A DNA stretch of 34,715 bases, taken from positions 1 through 34,715 of the forward strand of contig CAKPSX010000016.1 in NCBI GenBank assembly GCA_934184665.1, read 5' to 3'. Source of the DNA: an uncultured Clostridia bacterium. Lineage in GTDB: Bacteria; Bacillota; Clostridia; TANB77; CAG-508. Each line of letters begins with the position of its first letter. Positions within the stretch are counted from its first letter, which is position 1. Under the pieces are notes generated by a model that was not told the DNA's origin, did no database searches, and worked only from the letters and a program-made list of their open reading frames with translations. Positions 8,642 to 15,849 of this stretch are shown here, in pieces. The position numbers and the translations under genes were made by a program.

Positions 8642-10021
8642 TTATTTTATCTTTCTTGTTTTATATCCTAGTAATATTGAAGCAAGTACTAATGTACTAA
8701 TTCCAATAATAGCATATGGTAAACCTGTTTTAGGTAATTCTTCTTTAGCAACTGTTGGGTCACTTTGAGCAACAAGTCTTATTTTTGGAGTTACATCTGA
8801 AAGTTTGTGTACACTTGTTCCATCAAAATCTTTATAAACTAAATCTATTTTTTCGTTTGTGTCTAAGATTTTACCTATGATTTTTTCATCAAAATTATCT
8901 TTTAAAGTTAGCTTGTATTGAATTGTTGCTGTTTCGCCAGAAGCTAGTTTAGCAATTTTCCATGTTATACTATTTGTTTCAGTATCAATTTTAGCAGAAA
9001 CATTACTTACATCAATTCCATCAACATATGTTAATTCAAAATTATTAACTATATCTTGTGGAAAATAGTCTGTAACAACAATATCTTCTAGTGAGCTTGA
9101 AACAGGTAATAAATCATGATAGATTTTATCTGTTATTGTTTTTTCGATATCACTATCATTAATATTGTAGAACTTACCAATTGTTGGATTTTCTGTTGTT
9201 CCAAATACTTCATTTATAACTTGACCATATGTATAAGATTTGTCACCTTGTTGTCTGAAAGTTGCATCTTCACTTGGAATACCTGTTAACATTGTTGTAA
9301 CATTGATTCCTGTTAAAGATGATAGTGTAGATTTTGTTTGTGTGATGACATTTGTTAAACCATCATAACTAACTAAATCATTATATCCAACTGCAAGGTT
9401 TGGAAGTCCATCTGTTAAAACAATCATATATTTGTTATTTTTTTCTGATGAAAAGCTCTTTTTTGCTAATTGTAATCCAGAGTCTAAGTTTGTATATTGA
9501 CCTGTGCCTTCAATTGCAGAAATTTTGCTTGTTAATGTTGAAACATCATTTGAAAAATCACAAACTTTTTGAGCATCTGCTTCTGTTCCAGTAACTAAAT
9601 ATCCTGTATCTGGGTCTTTAGTTGTACCTGTTGAGAAAGTAACTACACCTATTTTTAAAGATGTGCTGTTAGCTTTTAAAAGGTCTGCTACAAGCTTATT
9701 AGCAGAATCTAAAACAAGTTGTTTTCTTGTTTTGTTATCAGAAACTGTTTCATTCATACTTTCAGAACTATCAATTACTAACATTAATTCTCCTGATGGA
9801 ATAACTGTTTTTGAGTCATTTGAAACTTTTAATTGTAATGTAACTTGATGGTTTGGTAAATCAGAACCTGCAAGCTTTTTCTCAAAATAAGAATTTTCGT
9901 TTAAATCGATTTTACAAATATTGTCTTCTACAATCTCCATTGTAGTGTTAACAGCAAATACTGAACCTGCCATTGCTAAAACTAAGATAAGTGATAAAAT
10001 AATTGTTATGAATTTTTTCAT
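8642..10021 (-). CDS. LPxTG-anchored von Willebrand factor A adhesin
   Basis: The start at 10021 gives a clear signal peptide (MKKFITIILSLILVLAMAG..VFA) with GGAAGGAA upstream; a longer frame to 10114 has no such support. The mature protein has a vWA domain with the MIDAS motif DSSES (residue 84), the threonine loop (VVTFSTG) and TDGLPN. After it comes a beta-rich stretch (about residues 320-420) resembling isopeptide or pilin-type surface domains. It ends with LPKTG (about residue 429), a hydrophobic helix and the tail KTRKIK, a complete sortase signal. It should be covalently attached to peptidoglycan and probably binds a host or matrix ligand. The divergent sortase gene is the obvious candidate for anchoring it. 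A compact palindromic repeat (10060-10096) lies in its leader. Confidence 0.93.
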   Translation of the reverse strand: MKKFITIILSLILVLAMAGSVFAVNTTMEIVEDNICKIDLNENSYFEKKLAGSDLPNHQVTLQLKVSNDSKTVIPSGELMLVIDSSESMNETVSDNKTRKQLVLDSANKLVADLLKANSTSLKIGVVTFSTGTTKDPDTGYLVTGTEADAQKVCDFSNDVSTLTSKISAIEGTGQYTNLDSGLQLAKKSFSSEKNNKYMIVLTDGLPNLAVGYNDLVSYDGLTNVITQTKSTLSSLTGINVTTMLTGIPSEDATFRQQGDKSYTYGQVINEVFGTTENPTIGKFYNINDSDIEKTITDKIYHDLLPVSSSLEDIVVTDYFPQDIVNNFELTYVDGIDVSNVSAKIDTETNSITWKIAKLASGETATIQYKLTLKDNFDEKIIGKILDTNEKIDLVYKDFDGTSVHKLSDVTPKIRLVAQSDPTVAKEELPKTGLPYAIIGISTLVLASILLGYKTRKIK

Positions 10022-10059
10022 GTTTATATATATTCCTTCCTTTCTTGAGGCACAAATTT

Positions 10060-10096
10060 GTTGAAAAATAATTACAATAATTAATTCTTTTCCAAC
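10060..10096 (-). repeat. Compact palindrome with the same ends as the 18263-18385 repeat
   Basis: The arms GTTGAAAAATAATTA and TAATTCTTTTCCAAC pair with only small mismatches. The same arms bound the 123-bp element before the pilin gene. On the minus strand both are followed by nearly the same leader (TTTGTGCCTYAAGAAAGGA) that supplies the ribosome binding site. It looks like a version lacking the central part. Confidence 0.6.
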
Positions 10097-10287
10097 ATAA
10101 AACGCCCTAAACATATTGTAATATAAAATTGATAATAATGCAACATACTTCTCGACAATAATTTACTTTTTTTGTACAATAGAAAATTCATTATAAAAAC
10201 ATAAAACTTACATAAAAATCATATGTTGTAAACTGCTCATTACAAGGGATTAACAACTGAATGTCGAATTATGTCGATGAAAAGTTC
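10097..10287. other. Divergent intergenic region between vWA gene and sortase operon
   Basis: The gap between the divergent genes (10022-10412) is about 390 bp. It holds the compact palindrome, two direct copies of ATGTCGA (10261-10267 and 10271-10277) and the sortase-operon promoter. A weak minus-strand promoter, TTGCAT-17-TACAAT, can be read around 10108-10136 for the vWA gene. I see no small gene or riboswitch here. Confidence 0.5.
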
Positions 10288-10316
10288 TTGACAAATATAT
10301 TGTGTGATGCTAATAT
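10288..10316 (+). promoter_or_regulatory. Strong sigma-A promoter of the sortase/surface operon
   Basis: TTGACA (10288-10293), exactly 17 bp, TAATAT (10311-10316). Two ATGTCGA direct repeats, one turn apart, end 11 bp before the -35 and could be an activator or repressor site. Confidence 0.8.
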
Positions 10317-10412
10317 TGTTGTAGAATTTAATTCCAAAATTTAATTCAAAAACTTTTTTCTAGAAAATCAAAAGTAAAAAATTCAATTACAAAAAGAGGT
10401 GATAGTAAATGT

Positions 10413-11186
10413 ATGTTTAAATTTACTAGAACTGGCATGAATGTTATACGAATTATATTTTTAACTACAATAATCTTTCTAATTCAAGTATGTATATATA
10501 AATATATAGGTGATGTCAGAGAAAAAGTCGATAGTGAAGCTTTGAATAATAGTATGCCAATAGTAAAAGAAAAAGAAGATGATTCCAAAGAAAATGATTT
10601 TAAAGATGAAGAAACAAAAGAGCAGGTTGTAAAAACTAATAAAAATGATAATATAGATGAAAAAGAAAGTACTTCTCAAGGTATTTGGCAGATAAAGATA
10701 GAAAAGATTTCTTTAGTTGCTAATATAGAAGAAGGAACAACAAAAGAAATATTAAATAGAAACATCGGACATTTTGAAGAAACAAAAACAGAAAAAGGAA
10801 ATATAGGTTTAGCAGGGCATAACAGAGGTTATGCAGTAAATTATTTCGAAAAACTAAAAAAATTACAAGAAGGTGATGAAATACAATATACTCATAATCA
10901 CTATAAAAAAATATATGAGGTCAAGAAAAATATAATAATAAAAGATACAGATTGGAAATATTTAGAAGATACAGAAGAAAATATGCTAACATTAATAACA
11001 TGTGTAGAAAATGAACCTAATTACAGAAGATGTGTACAAGCAGTAGAAAAAGAAGAGGAGGAATCAATTGAAGAAAATAATAAAATCAGCATTAATAATA
11101 TTATCAATCATTATAGTGAATTTTACAATGTTTGCAAATACTGCACAAGCAGTGAGTCAACAAGCACAAGTTTATACAAAAGGTGA
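10413..11186 (+). CDS. Sortase, probably class D, with an apparent 3' frameshift
   Basis: Sortases cut LPxTG-type signals and link the protein to the cell wall. GAGGTGA precedes ATG 10413. Residues 10-30 form a membrane anchor, followed by an acidic/Lys linker to about residue 88. The catalytic domain has His136 (LAGHNRG), Cys197 (TLITC) and Arg205/206 (YRRCVQAVE). A sortase normally ends just after this point. Here the frame runs on for 119 bp through the start of the next gene, adding a low-complexity tail. Shifting frame at the A5 run (11047-11051) would end the protein at TGA 11069-11071, overlapping the next TTG start, as coupled genes do. So the catalytic core is intact, but the tail is probably the result of a one-base loss (real or assembly). 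Confidence 0.88.
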   Translation: MFKFTRTGMNVIRIIFLTTIIFLIQVCIYKYIGDVREKVDSEALNNSMPIVKEKEDDSKENDFKDEETKEQVVKTNKNDNIDEKESTSQGIWQIKIEKISLVANIEEGTTKEILNRNIGHFEETKTEKGNIGLAGHNRGYAVNYFEKLKKLQEGDEIQYTHNHYKKIYEVKKNIIIKDTDWKYLEDTEENMLTLITCVENEPNYRRCVQAVEKEEEESIEENNKISINNIINHYSEFYNVCKYCTSSESTSTSLYKR

Positions 11187-11610
11187 GTTTGAAAGAATAA
11201 TATCATTTAATGGAGTGCCTGTAAAAACAACACATGCAGTATATTCAGAGAATGGAAAAGAATATCCAGCATATTGTTTAAATGTACATCTTGATGGAGT
11301 TGGAGATAAAATTCAATCATATATCACATCAAACCAAGGCAAGATAACTGATATTGGCTTGTGGAGAGTAATAGTAAATGGATATCCATATAGAAGTACA
11401 GTAGAATTAGGAACATCATCAGAAGCAGAAGCATATATAGCAACAAAACAAGCAATATATTGTTATTTGTACAATAGAACAGCTGATGGCTATGCAGGAT
11501 TAAACCCAGCAGGAGACAGAGCAGTATATGCATTAAGAAAAATACTTAATGATGCAAATGCTTCAATAGAAACTCTAGAAGTACAAGAAACTAAAATACT
11601 TCGGAGATGA
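11068..11610 (+). CDS. Thioester-domain (TQXA) surface protein, N-terminal part (frameshifted)
   Basis: The TTG start is well supported by AGGAGG six bases upstream. A signal peptide (ending near NTAQA, residue 28) is followed by a thioester domain of the TQXA type: Cys70 (YPAYCLN) and Gln128 (ATKQAIYCYL) can form an internal Cys-Gln thioester that bonds covalently to host or surface nucleophiles. The frame stops at 11610 after only 180 aa. The +1 frame is open from 11579 and carries the rest of the protein down to an LPVTG motif, so the gene has been split by a shift between about 11579 and 11610. The pairing with an upstream sortase is typical for such adhesins. Confidence 0.8.
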   Translation: MKKIIKSALIILSIIIVNFTMFANTAQAVSQQAQVYTKGEFERIISFNGVPVKTTHAVYSENGKEYPAYCLNVHLDGVGDKIQSYITSNQGKITDIGLWRVIVNGYPYRSTVELGTSSEAEAYIATKQAIYCYLYNRTADGYAGLNPAGDRAVYALRKILNDANASIETLEVQETKILRR

Positions 11611-12061
11611 AGAATGGCAAGAAGATGATGATTATATTATAAAACAATATGAAGTAAAAAGTAGTATTAATATTTCAAAATATTCAGTAAATTTAGAAGA
11701 TGTACCAGAAGGTACTTTAATATTAAATTCAGAAAATGAACAAAAACAAGAATTTAGTTCAAATGAGAAGTTTAAAATCTCAATACCAAAAGAAAATATA
11801 AAAGAATCAGGAAAATTTAAAATAAAAGTAAAAACAGAAATGGAAACAAAACCGGTATTTTTCGGTAAAGCGCCAAGTGAAAATTATCAAGATTATGCTC
11901 TAACAACATATTCTTTTGAAGATATTTCATTAGAAAAAACTGATGAATATGAAAAAAAAGAAGAACCACCAAAAGAAGAAGAGCCACCAAAAGAAACTCC
12001 ACCAGTAGAGGAGCCAAAACCTGTTGAGGAAGTAAAAAAATTACCAGTAACAGGAATGTAA
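11579..12061 (+). CDS. Thioester surface protein, C-terminal part with LPVTG but no membrane anchor
   Basis: This frame continues the preceding gene after the shift: YFGDEEWQEDD, a beta-rich domain, then a Pro/Glu/Lys wall-spanning stretch (KEEPPKEEEPPKETPPVEEP) and LPVTG. After LPVTG only one Met precedes the stop, so the hydrophobic helix and positive tail normally needed for sorting are missing in frame. It has no start codon of its own with a ribosome binding site. Either the anchor was lost by a further frameshift, or the protein is released or held in another way. Confidence 0.6.
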   Translation, partial: KYKKLKYFGDEEWQEDDDYIIKQYEVKSSINISKYSVNLEDVPEGTLILNSENEQKQEFSSNEKFKISIPKENIKESGKFKIKVKTEMETKPVFFGKAPSENYQDYALTTYSFEDISLEKTDEYEKKEEPPKEEEPPKETPPVEEPKPVEEVKKLPVTGM

Positions 12062-12144
12062 GTTAATAATTCTGGTGCACTAGCAACAGATTATTATATA
12101 GATTCATATTTTTCTATAAAAAACAAAAAAGGAGGAATTTATAT

Positions 12145-12717
12145 TTGAAAAATAAAAAAATCGTTATAATAAGTATAGTATTAGCAGTACTGATACTATG
12201 TGCAGGAGGTTACTCATATGCAAAATATATCACAGAACTTAAAGGAAATGGAGGAATGGATATAGCAAAATGGTCATTTAAAGTTAATGATGGAAGTAAA
12301 GAAATATCAACAATAAAATTATCAGATACAGTTGATGAAACAAAGCTATTAAATGGTAAAGTTGCACCAGGAACTGGTGGAGATTTCACAATAAAAGTTG
12401 ATGGGACTGGTTCTGATGTTGGAATAAAATATACAGTAAAGTTTGAAAACGAACAAAATAAACCAACTAACTTGATATTTAAATATGGAGATCAACAATT
12501 TAAAACACTTTCAGAAGTAAAAAATGCAGTTGATGGCACAATAGATGCAAATGAAGCAGATAAAGTGAAAAATATAAAAATTGATTGGGAATGGCCATAT
12601 GAAACATCAAATGAATCTTTAATAGAAGAAAATGATAAAATAGATACACAAGAAGGAATAAATGATTTAGATTATTCATTTGATATAGTTGTTACAGGAA
12701 CACAAGTAGCACCATAA
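12145..12717 (+). CDS. SipW/TasA-like secreted protein, 190 aa
   Basis: The TTG start is supported by AAAGGAGGAA nine bases upstream. The N-terminus (MKNKKIVIISIVLAVLILCA then YAKY) is a SipW-type signal region as in TasA/camelysin fibre proteins. The mature part begins GNGGMDIAKWSFKVND and is beta-rich, with KVAPGTGGDFTIKVDGTGS and NLIFKYGDQQFKTLSEVK. The gene at 13294 shares this layout (IAPGSRGSFVIKL, NLVFTLDNRIYNSVEEL, IKWNWNYE), so they are paralogues. TasA-like proteins form extracellular fibres; whether this one does is not known. No signal peptidase SipW is in the window. Confidence 0.8.
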   Translation: MKNKKIVIISIVLAVLILCAGGYSYAKYITELKGNGGMDIAKWSFKVNDGSKEISTIKLSDTVDETKLLNGKVAPGTGGDFTIKVDGTGSDVGIKYTVKFENEQNKPTNLIFKYGDQQFKTLSEVKNAVDGTIDANEADKVKNIKIDWEWPYETSNESLIEENDKIDTQEGINDLDYSFDIVVTGTQVAP

Positions 12718-12785
12718 AAGTCAAAAATAAGTAATAAAATATTAGTTAATAGAAAAATATGAAAAAACGAAAAGAAGGGGTGATA

Positions 12786-13286
12786 ATGTTTATAAAAATC
12801 AAGAAAAACAAGCCAATACTAATAACTATGGGAATAATTATAATGATATTATTAATTATCCTATTAATGCCTAAGACACTTGCAAAGTATACTTCAACAG
12901 ATAAAATTATGGGAAATATGGATATAGCAAAACCAATATTTTATGTTGAAGGAAAAGAAACTACAAAAATTAATTCTATAAATGATATCGGGTATTATGA
13001 ATTTTCAGTAAAGAATTATGATGATGACCAAATAAGTGATGTTGACTTTGAATATACAATAGAGGTTATATCAAAAACAGATGACTTTATCAAGTTTGAG
13101 CTTTACAAAAATGAACAAAAAATAGAATTAAAAGATTTAAAAACAGATGTGATGTCAATAAAAGGCAATGAACAAACAGAAGAAAAATACAAGCTAAAAG
13201 TAATGTATGATGAAAGCAAAGGTACAATTGTAAAAGATATATTAGAAGATGTACAAATTAAGGTACATTCAGAACAGGCGGGATAA
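12786..13286 (+). CDS. SipW/TasA-like secreted protein, 166 aa
   Basis: ATG 12786 is chosen because GGGGTGAT lies just upstream; ATG 12759 has no good site. A hydrophobic helix (ILITMGIIIMILLIILLM) is followed by LAKYTSTDKIMGNMDIAKP, the same junction as in the 12145 protein, then a beta-rich domain (YEFSVKNYDDDQISDVDFEY). The KYT...G.MDIAK motif marks it as a member of the SipW-dependent family; the later sequence is more diverged than the 12145/13294 pair. It ends 7 bp before the next start, so it is part of the operon. Confidence 0.75.
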   Translation: MFIKIKKNKPILITMGIIIMILLIILLMPKTLAKYTSTDKIMGNMDIAKPIFYVEGKETTKINSINDIGYYEFSVKNYDDDQISDVDFEYTIEVISKTDDFIKFELYKNEQKIELKDLKTDVMSIKGNEQTEEKYKLKVMYDESKGTIVKDILEDVQIKVHSEQAG

Positions 13287-13293
13287 TGACAAT

Positions 13294-13836
13294 ATGAAAA
13301 AACGAATATATTTATCAATAATTATTTTAATTCTAATTTTTATAATTCTAAGTTTTTTAAATTCAAAAAAACAAATATTTGATGATATTGCGATTTTTAA
13401 CCTATGGAGTGATTCGGATGATTATGAGTTTAAAATTAATCCACAAGAAGAACCATCTTTAGAAATAGATGTGTTTCAGACTGGACGTAAAAATAAAAAA
13501 TATAATAAAAAAATTGCCCCAGGTAGCAGAGGGAGTTTTGTTATTAAACTAACAAAGCCTTTAAATGCTGAGTATGAAATAAGTTTAAAAAATATAACTA
13601 ATAAACCTCAAAATCTAGTTTTTACATTAGATAATAGAATCTATAATTCTGTTGAGGAATTGCAAGATAAATTAAATATAATTTTTCAAAATCAAAATAC
13701 AGCTACAATAAAATGGAATTGGAACTACGAAAACAATTATACTGGAAATGCAATAGACACAAAAGATGGAGAAATAGCACAAAAATATATTTTTGAAGTG
13801 AAAGCACTAATTAAGGAGGAAGATATTGAAGAATAA
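13294..13836 (+). CDS. TasA-like secreted protein, 180 aa, paralogue of the 12145 gene
   Basis: ATG 13294 begins MKKRIYLSIIILILIFIIL, a membrane or signal helix. The protein lacks the AKYxT junction but shares several blocks with the 12145 product: KKIAPGSRGSFVIKL, KPQNLVFTLDNRIYNSVEEL and TIKWNWNYENNYTGNAIDTK. It therefore appears to be a duplicate that lost or changed the SipW-type cleavage site and may stay membrane-bound. The 3' end (ATT GAA GAA TAA) merges into a copy of the dispersed repeat. Confidence 0.75.
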   Translation: MKKRIYLSIIILILIFIILSFLNSKKQIFDDIAIFNLWSDSDDYEFKINPQEEPSLEIDVFQTGRKNKKYNKKIAPGSRGSFVIKLTKPLNAEYEISLKNITNKPQNLVFTLDNRIYNSVEELQDKLNIIFQNQNTATIKWNWNYENNYTGNAIDTKDGEIAQKYIFEVKALIKEEDIEE

Positions 13837-13884
13837 TTACAATTTTATTTTTTTAAAATCAGAGTTATGCCTTGAAAGAAAGGA
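13825..13884 (+). repeat. Partial copy of the dispersed intergenic repeat
   Basis: TTGAAGAATAATTACAATTTT matches the left end of the repeat at 18263. The right side (TTATGCCTTGAAAGAAAGGA) resembles the TTTGTGCCTYAAGAAAGGA leader found at 18390 and, on the minus strand, near 10050. The stop codon TAA of the upstream gene (13834) lies inside it, and its right end gives the ribosome binding site of the next gene. Confidence 0.45.
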
Positions 13885-13895
13885 ATGCAATATCT

Positions 13896-15221
13896 ATGAA
13901 AATTAAAAGAATAATCAGAATAGCAATAATAATATTTATTCTTATAAATATTAAAAATATATCTTATGGTAAATATGTATTTGAATATGCTGAAAATGCA
14001 GTTAATATAGAATTAATAAAGCCAGATACTTTTAAAGTTAATATTATAGAATTGCAAAATACAAATACTGGATATGAAGAATATGCTAATAACACACATG
14101 AAATTACAGTAAAAATCAAAGTTGATAATGATAATGAAATAATAGCAGACAATTCCAAGGAGCCTATAATATTAGTTGGTACAGAAGAAGTGCAATGTAT
14201 AAAAGAAACAAATATTATAGAAAAAGGTGAAAATTATATAATTTATGAAATAAAAATGAGTCAAATAACAGGAAATGGACAATTAATATTAAAATTATCT
14301 AGAGGGTATTTTGGAGATGTAGTTGGAAATAAAATGAGTGAAAAAGCACTAGATACTGGAATAAAAATAGATAATATATCTCCAGAAGTAGAGTATAATC
14401 AGGAAATCTTGGAAAATAAAAAAGCATTAATAAAAATAACAAGTAATGAGGAATTCAGAGGGTTAGATGGCTGGCAAAATGATGAGAGCAATTTATTTAG
14501 TACAAAGGAGTTTATACATAATATTAAATATAAAAAAGATATATATGATTTTGCAGGAAACAAAACAGAATTAACTATACAAATAAAAGGTGCGAACTAT
14601 TTTGAATTTGATTTTTTAGCATATGTTACAGATATTGGGTGGCTACAACCAGATTATAATCGTATTGAAGTACCTGATAAACAAAATTCAAACCTAAAGA
14701 TAGAAGCAATGGCGTTTAGAACAGGAGACAATGTTGAAAAAGATTATTTATTGGGAGGAGGATTTATTTATTCACATTGGGGTAAGCGTTCTTATGGAAT
14801 ATCTAAATATACAGGACATTTATATAAATATGGAACTGCTACAAGTATGTCAATGGCAAGCACTTCTGAAATTGTGACAATTGATGATAAACAATATGTA
14901 CAAATTGGAGGAGAAGGAATGAACATTGCAGGAACAACTGATAAGAATGGAAATAATCCTATACCAGAAGATATTGCAAAACAAAATTTATATGGATTAG
15001 CAAGGCCATATTTCAGATTTTCAAGTGATAAAGGATATAGCATAATATATCAACAATATTTTGACAAGAAATGGGGCTTTGCAGGAAGAGATGGTGAAAT
15101 ACCACAACCTTTATATGTTCCAATACAAGGTATGAGAATTTCTATAGTTCCATCTTCTGAAGCAGAAGATGTGGTGAATTATTGGAATCAAGATGAAGGA
15201 AATGAAAATGTTACAGACTAA
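13896..15221 (+). CDS. Large secreted protein of unknown family, 441 aa
   Basis: ATG 13896 is preferred over TTG 13872 because AAGAAAGGAATG lies between them. A signal helix (MKIKRIIRIAIIIFILINI) ends in YGKYVFEYAENAVNI, echoing the SipW-type junction of the neighbours. Residues ~45-230 look like one or two Ig-like beta domains (FKVNIIELQNTNTGYEEY; ISPEVEYNQEIL... DFAGNKTELTI). Residues ~235-430 form a separate Gly/Tyr/Trp-rich domain (AYVTDIGWLQPDYNRIEV, GGGFIYSHWGKRSYGISKY, IGGEGMNIAG) that I do not recognise. It has no LPxTG. It lies last among the secreted proteins of the operon and may be a tip or accessory subunit, an inference from position only. Confidence 0.75.
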   Translation: MKIKRIIRIAIIIFILINIKNISYGKYVFEYAENAVNIELIKPDTFKVNIIELQNTNTGYEEYANNTHEITVKIKVDNDNEIIADNSKEPIILVGTEEVQCIKETNIIEKGENYIIYEIKMSQITGNGQLILKLSRGYFGDVVGNKMSEKALDTGIKIDNISPEVEYNQEILENKKALIKITSNEEFRGLDGWQNDESNLFSTKEFIHNIKYKKDIYDFAGNKTELTIQIKGANYFEFDFLAYVTDIGWLQPDYNRIEVPDKQNSNLKIEAMAFRTGDNVEKDYLLGGGFIYSHWGKRSYGISKYTGHLYKYGTATSMSMASTSEIVTIDDKQYVQIGGEGMNIAGTTDKNGNNPIPEDIAKQNLYGLARPYFRFSSDKGYSIIYQQYFDKKWGFAGRDGEIPQPLYVPIQGMRISIVPSSEAEDVVNYWNQDEGNENVTD

Positions 15222-15230
15222 GTGTATATT

Positions 15231-15272
15231 TTTTGGAAAGCTGGGAAAAATTAGAATATAAGGTTTCCAAAA
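15231..15272 (+). promoter_or_regulatory. Inverted repeat partly covering the ribosome binding site of the 113-aa gene
   Basis: TTTTGGAAA (15231-15239) can pair with TTTCCAAAA (15264-15272) over 9 bp. The 3' arm overlaps the first bases of AAAAGGAGTGAT, the binding site for ATG 15284, so folding could lower translation. Confidence 0.4.
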
Positions 15273-15283
15273 GGAGTGATACA

Positions 15284-15625
15284 ATGGAGTCAAGTGATAT
15301 GAAGAATATTGTGGTATTAAAAAATCTTCCTTCTAATATGGTGGATGAAGCGATAATTATTTTTAAAGAAACACAAAGGATTAAAGAAAAAGAGTTTATT
15401 GAAAAAAGTAATAAGAGAAATTTTGGAGAAATTCAATTAAAGTCCAAAGATTATATTTTGAAAGAAGCGGAAATGCTTGTATCAGATTATATTAATAAAA
15501 TAGAACATAAAAATCATATGAAAAAATCAGAAAAAAACATAAATCAAAAATACAATATTTTAAAAAGATATAGTATTATATCAACAATTTTTTTAATAAT
15601 AAGTTTATTAATTAACGTTCTTTAA
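15284..15625 (+). CDS. Small tail-anchored hypothetical protein, 113 aa
   Basis: ATG 15284 follows AAAAGGAGTGAT; the longer frame from 15233 has no such site. The soluble part starts ESSDMKNIVVLKNLPSNMVDEAI and is Lys/Glu-rich and helical, probably coiled. The last ~20 residues (YSIISTIFLIISLLINVL) form one C-terminal membrane helix, so the bulk should face the cytoplasm. Family unknown. It is the last gene before a terminator, at the end of the surface operon, which suggests an accessory role there. Confidence 0.7.
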   Translation: MESSDMKNIVVLKNLPSNMVDEAIIIFKETQRIKEKEFIEKSNKRNFGEIQLKSKDYILKEAEMLVSDYINKIEHKNHMKKSEKNINQKYNILKRYSIISTIFLIISLLINVL

Positions 15626-15662
15626 ATTACGAAACCCTTTATGTTTATTTCAATAATGGCAT

Positions 15663-15701
15663 AAACATCTTGAATTTAGAAATAAGTTTGAGATGTTTTT
15701 T
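15663..15701 (+). terminator. Terminator of the surface operon
   Basis: A 12-bp stem with two G-T wobbles (15663-15674 with 15687-15698) is followed by a T run. Confidence 0.7.
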
Positions 15702-15725
15702 GTGTTAATTTTTTCTATTATAATC

Positions 15726-15754
15726 TTGATTTTTTGACACAGAAATATTACAAT
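15726..15754 (+). promoter_or_regulatory. Sigma-A promoter for the DUF3298-like gene
   Basis: TTGATT (15726-15731), 17 bp, TACAAT (15749-15754). The same -35/-10 hexamers and spacing occur before rpsO. An overlapping TTGACA at 15734 with a poorer -10 is the alternative. Confidence 0.6.
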
Positions 15755-15849
15755 ATATATAGATGGCTTTAAAACTAGAATAAATATTTTATGTGAAAAT
15801 ATATAAGATTTTAGGGTATATAACCTATATAAAGAAAGGGATGAAATAA

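Noticed and set aside
11047..11053. A-run in the sortase gene as a programmed -1 frameshift
   Set aside because: Codons are GAA AAA GAA, not the slippery A AAA AAG arrangement; indel or assembly error is simpler.
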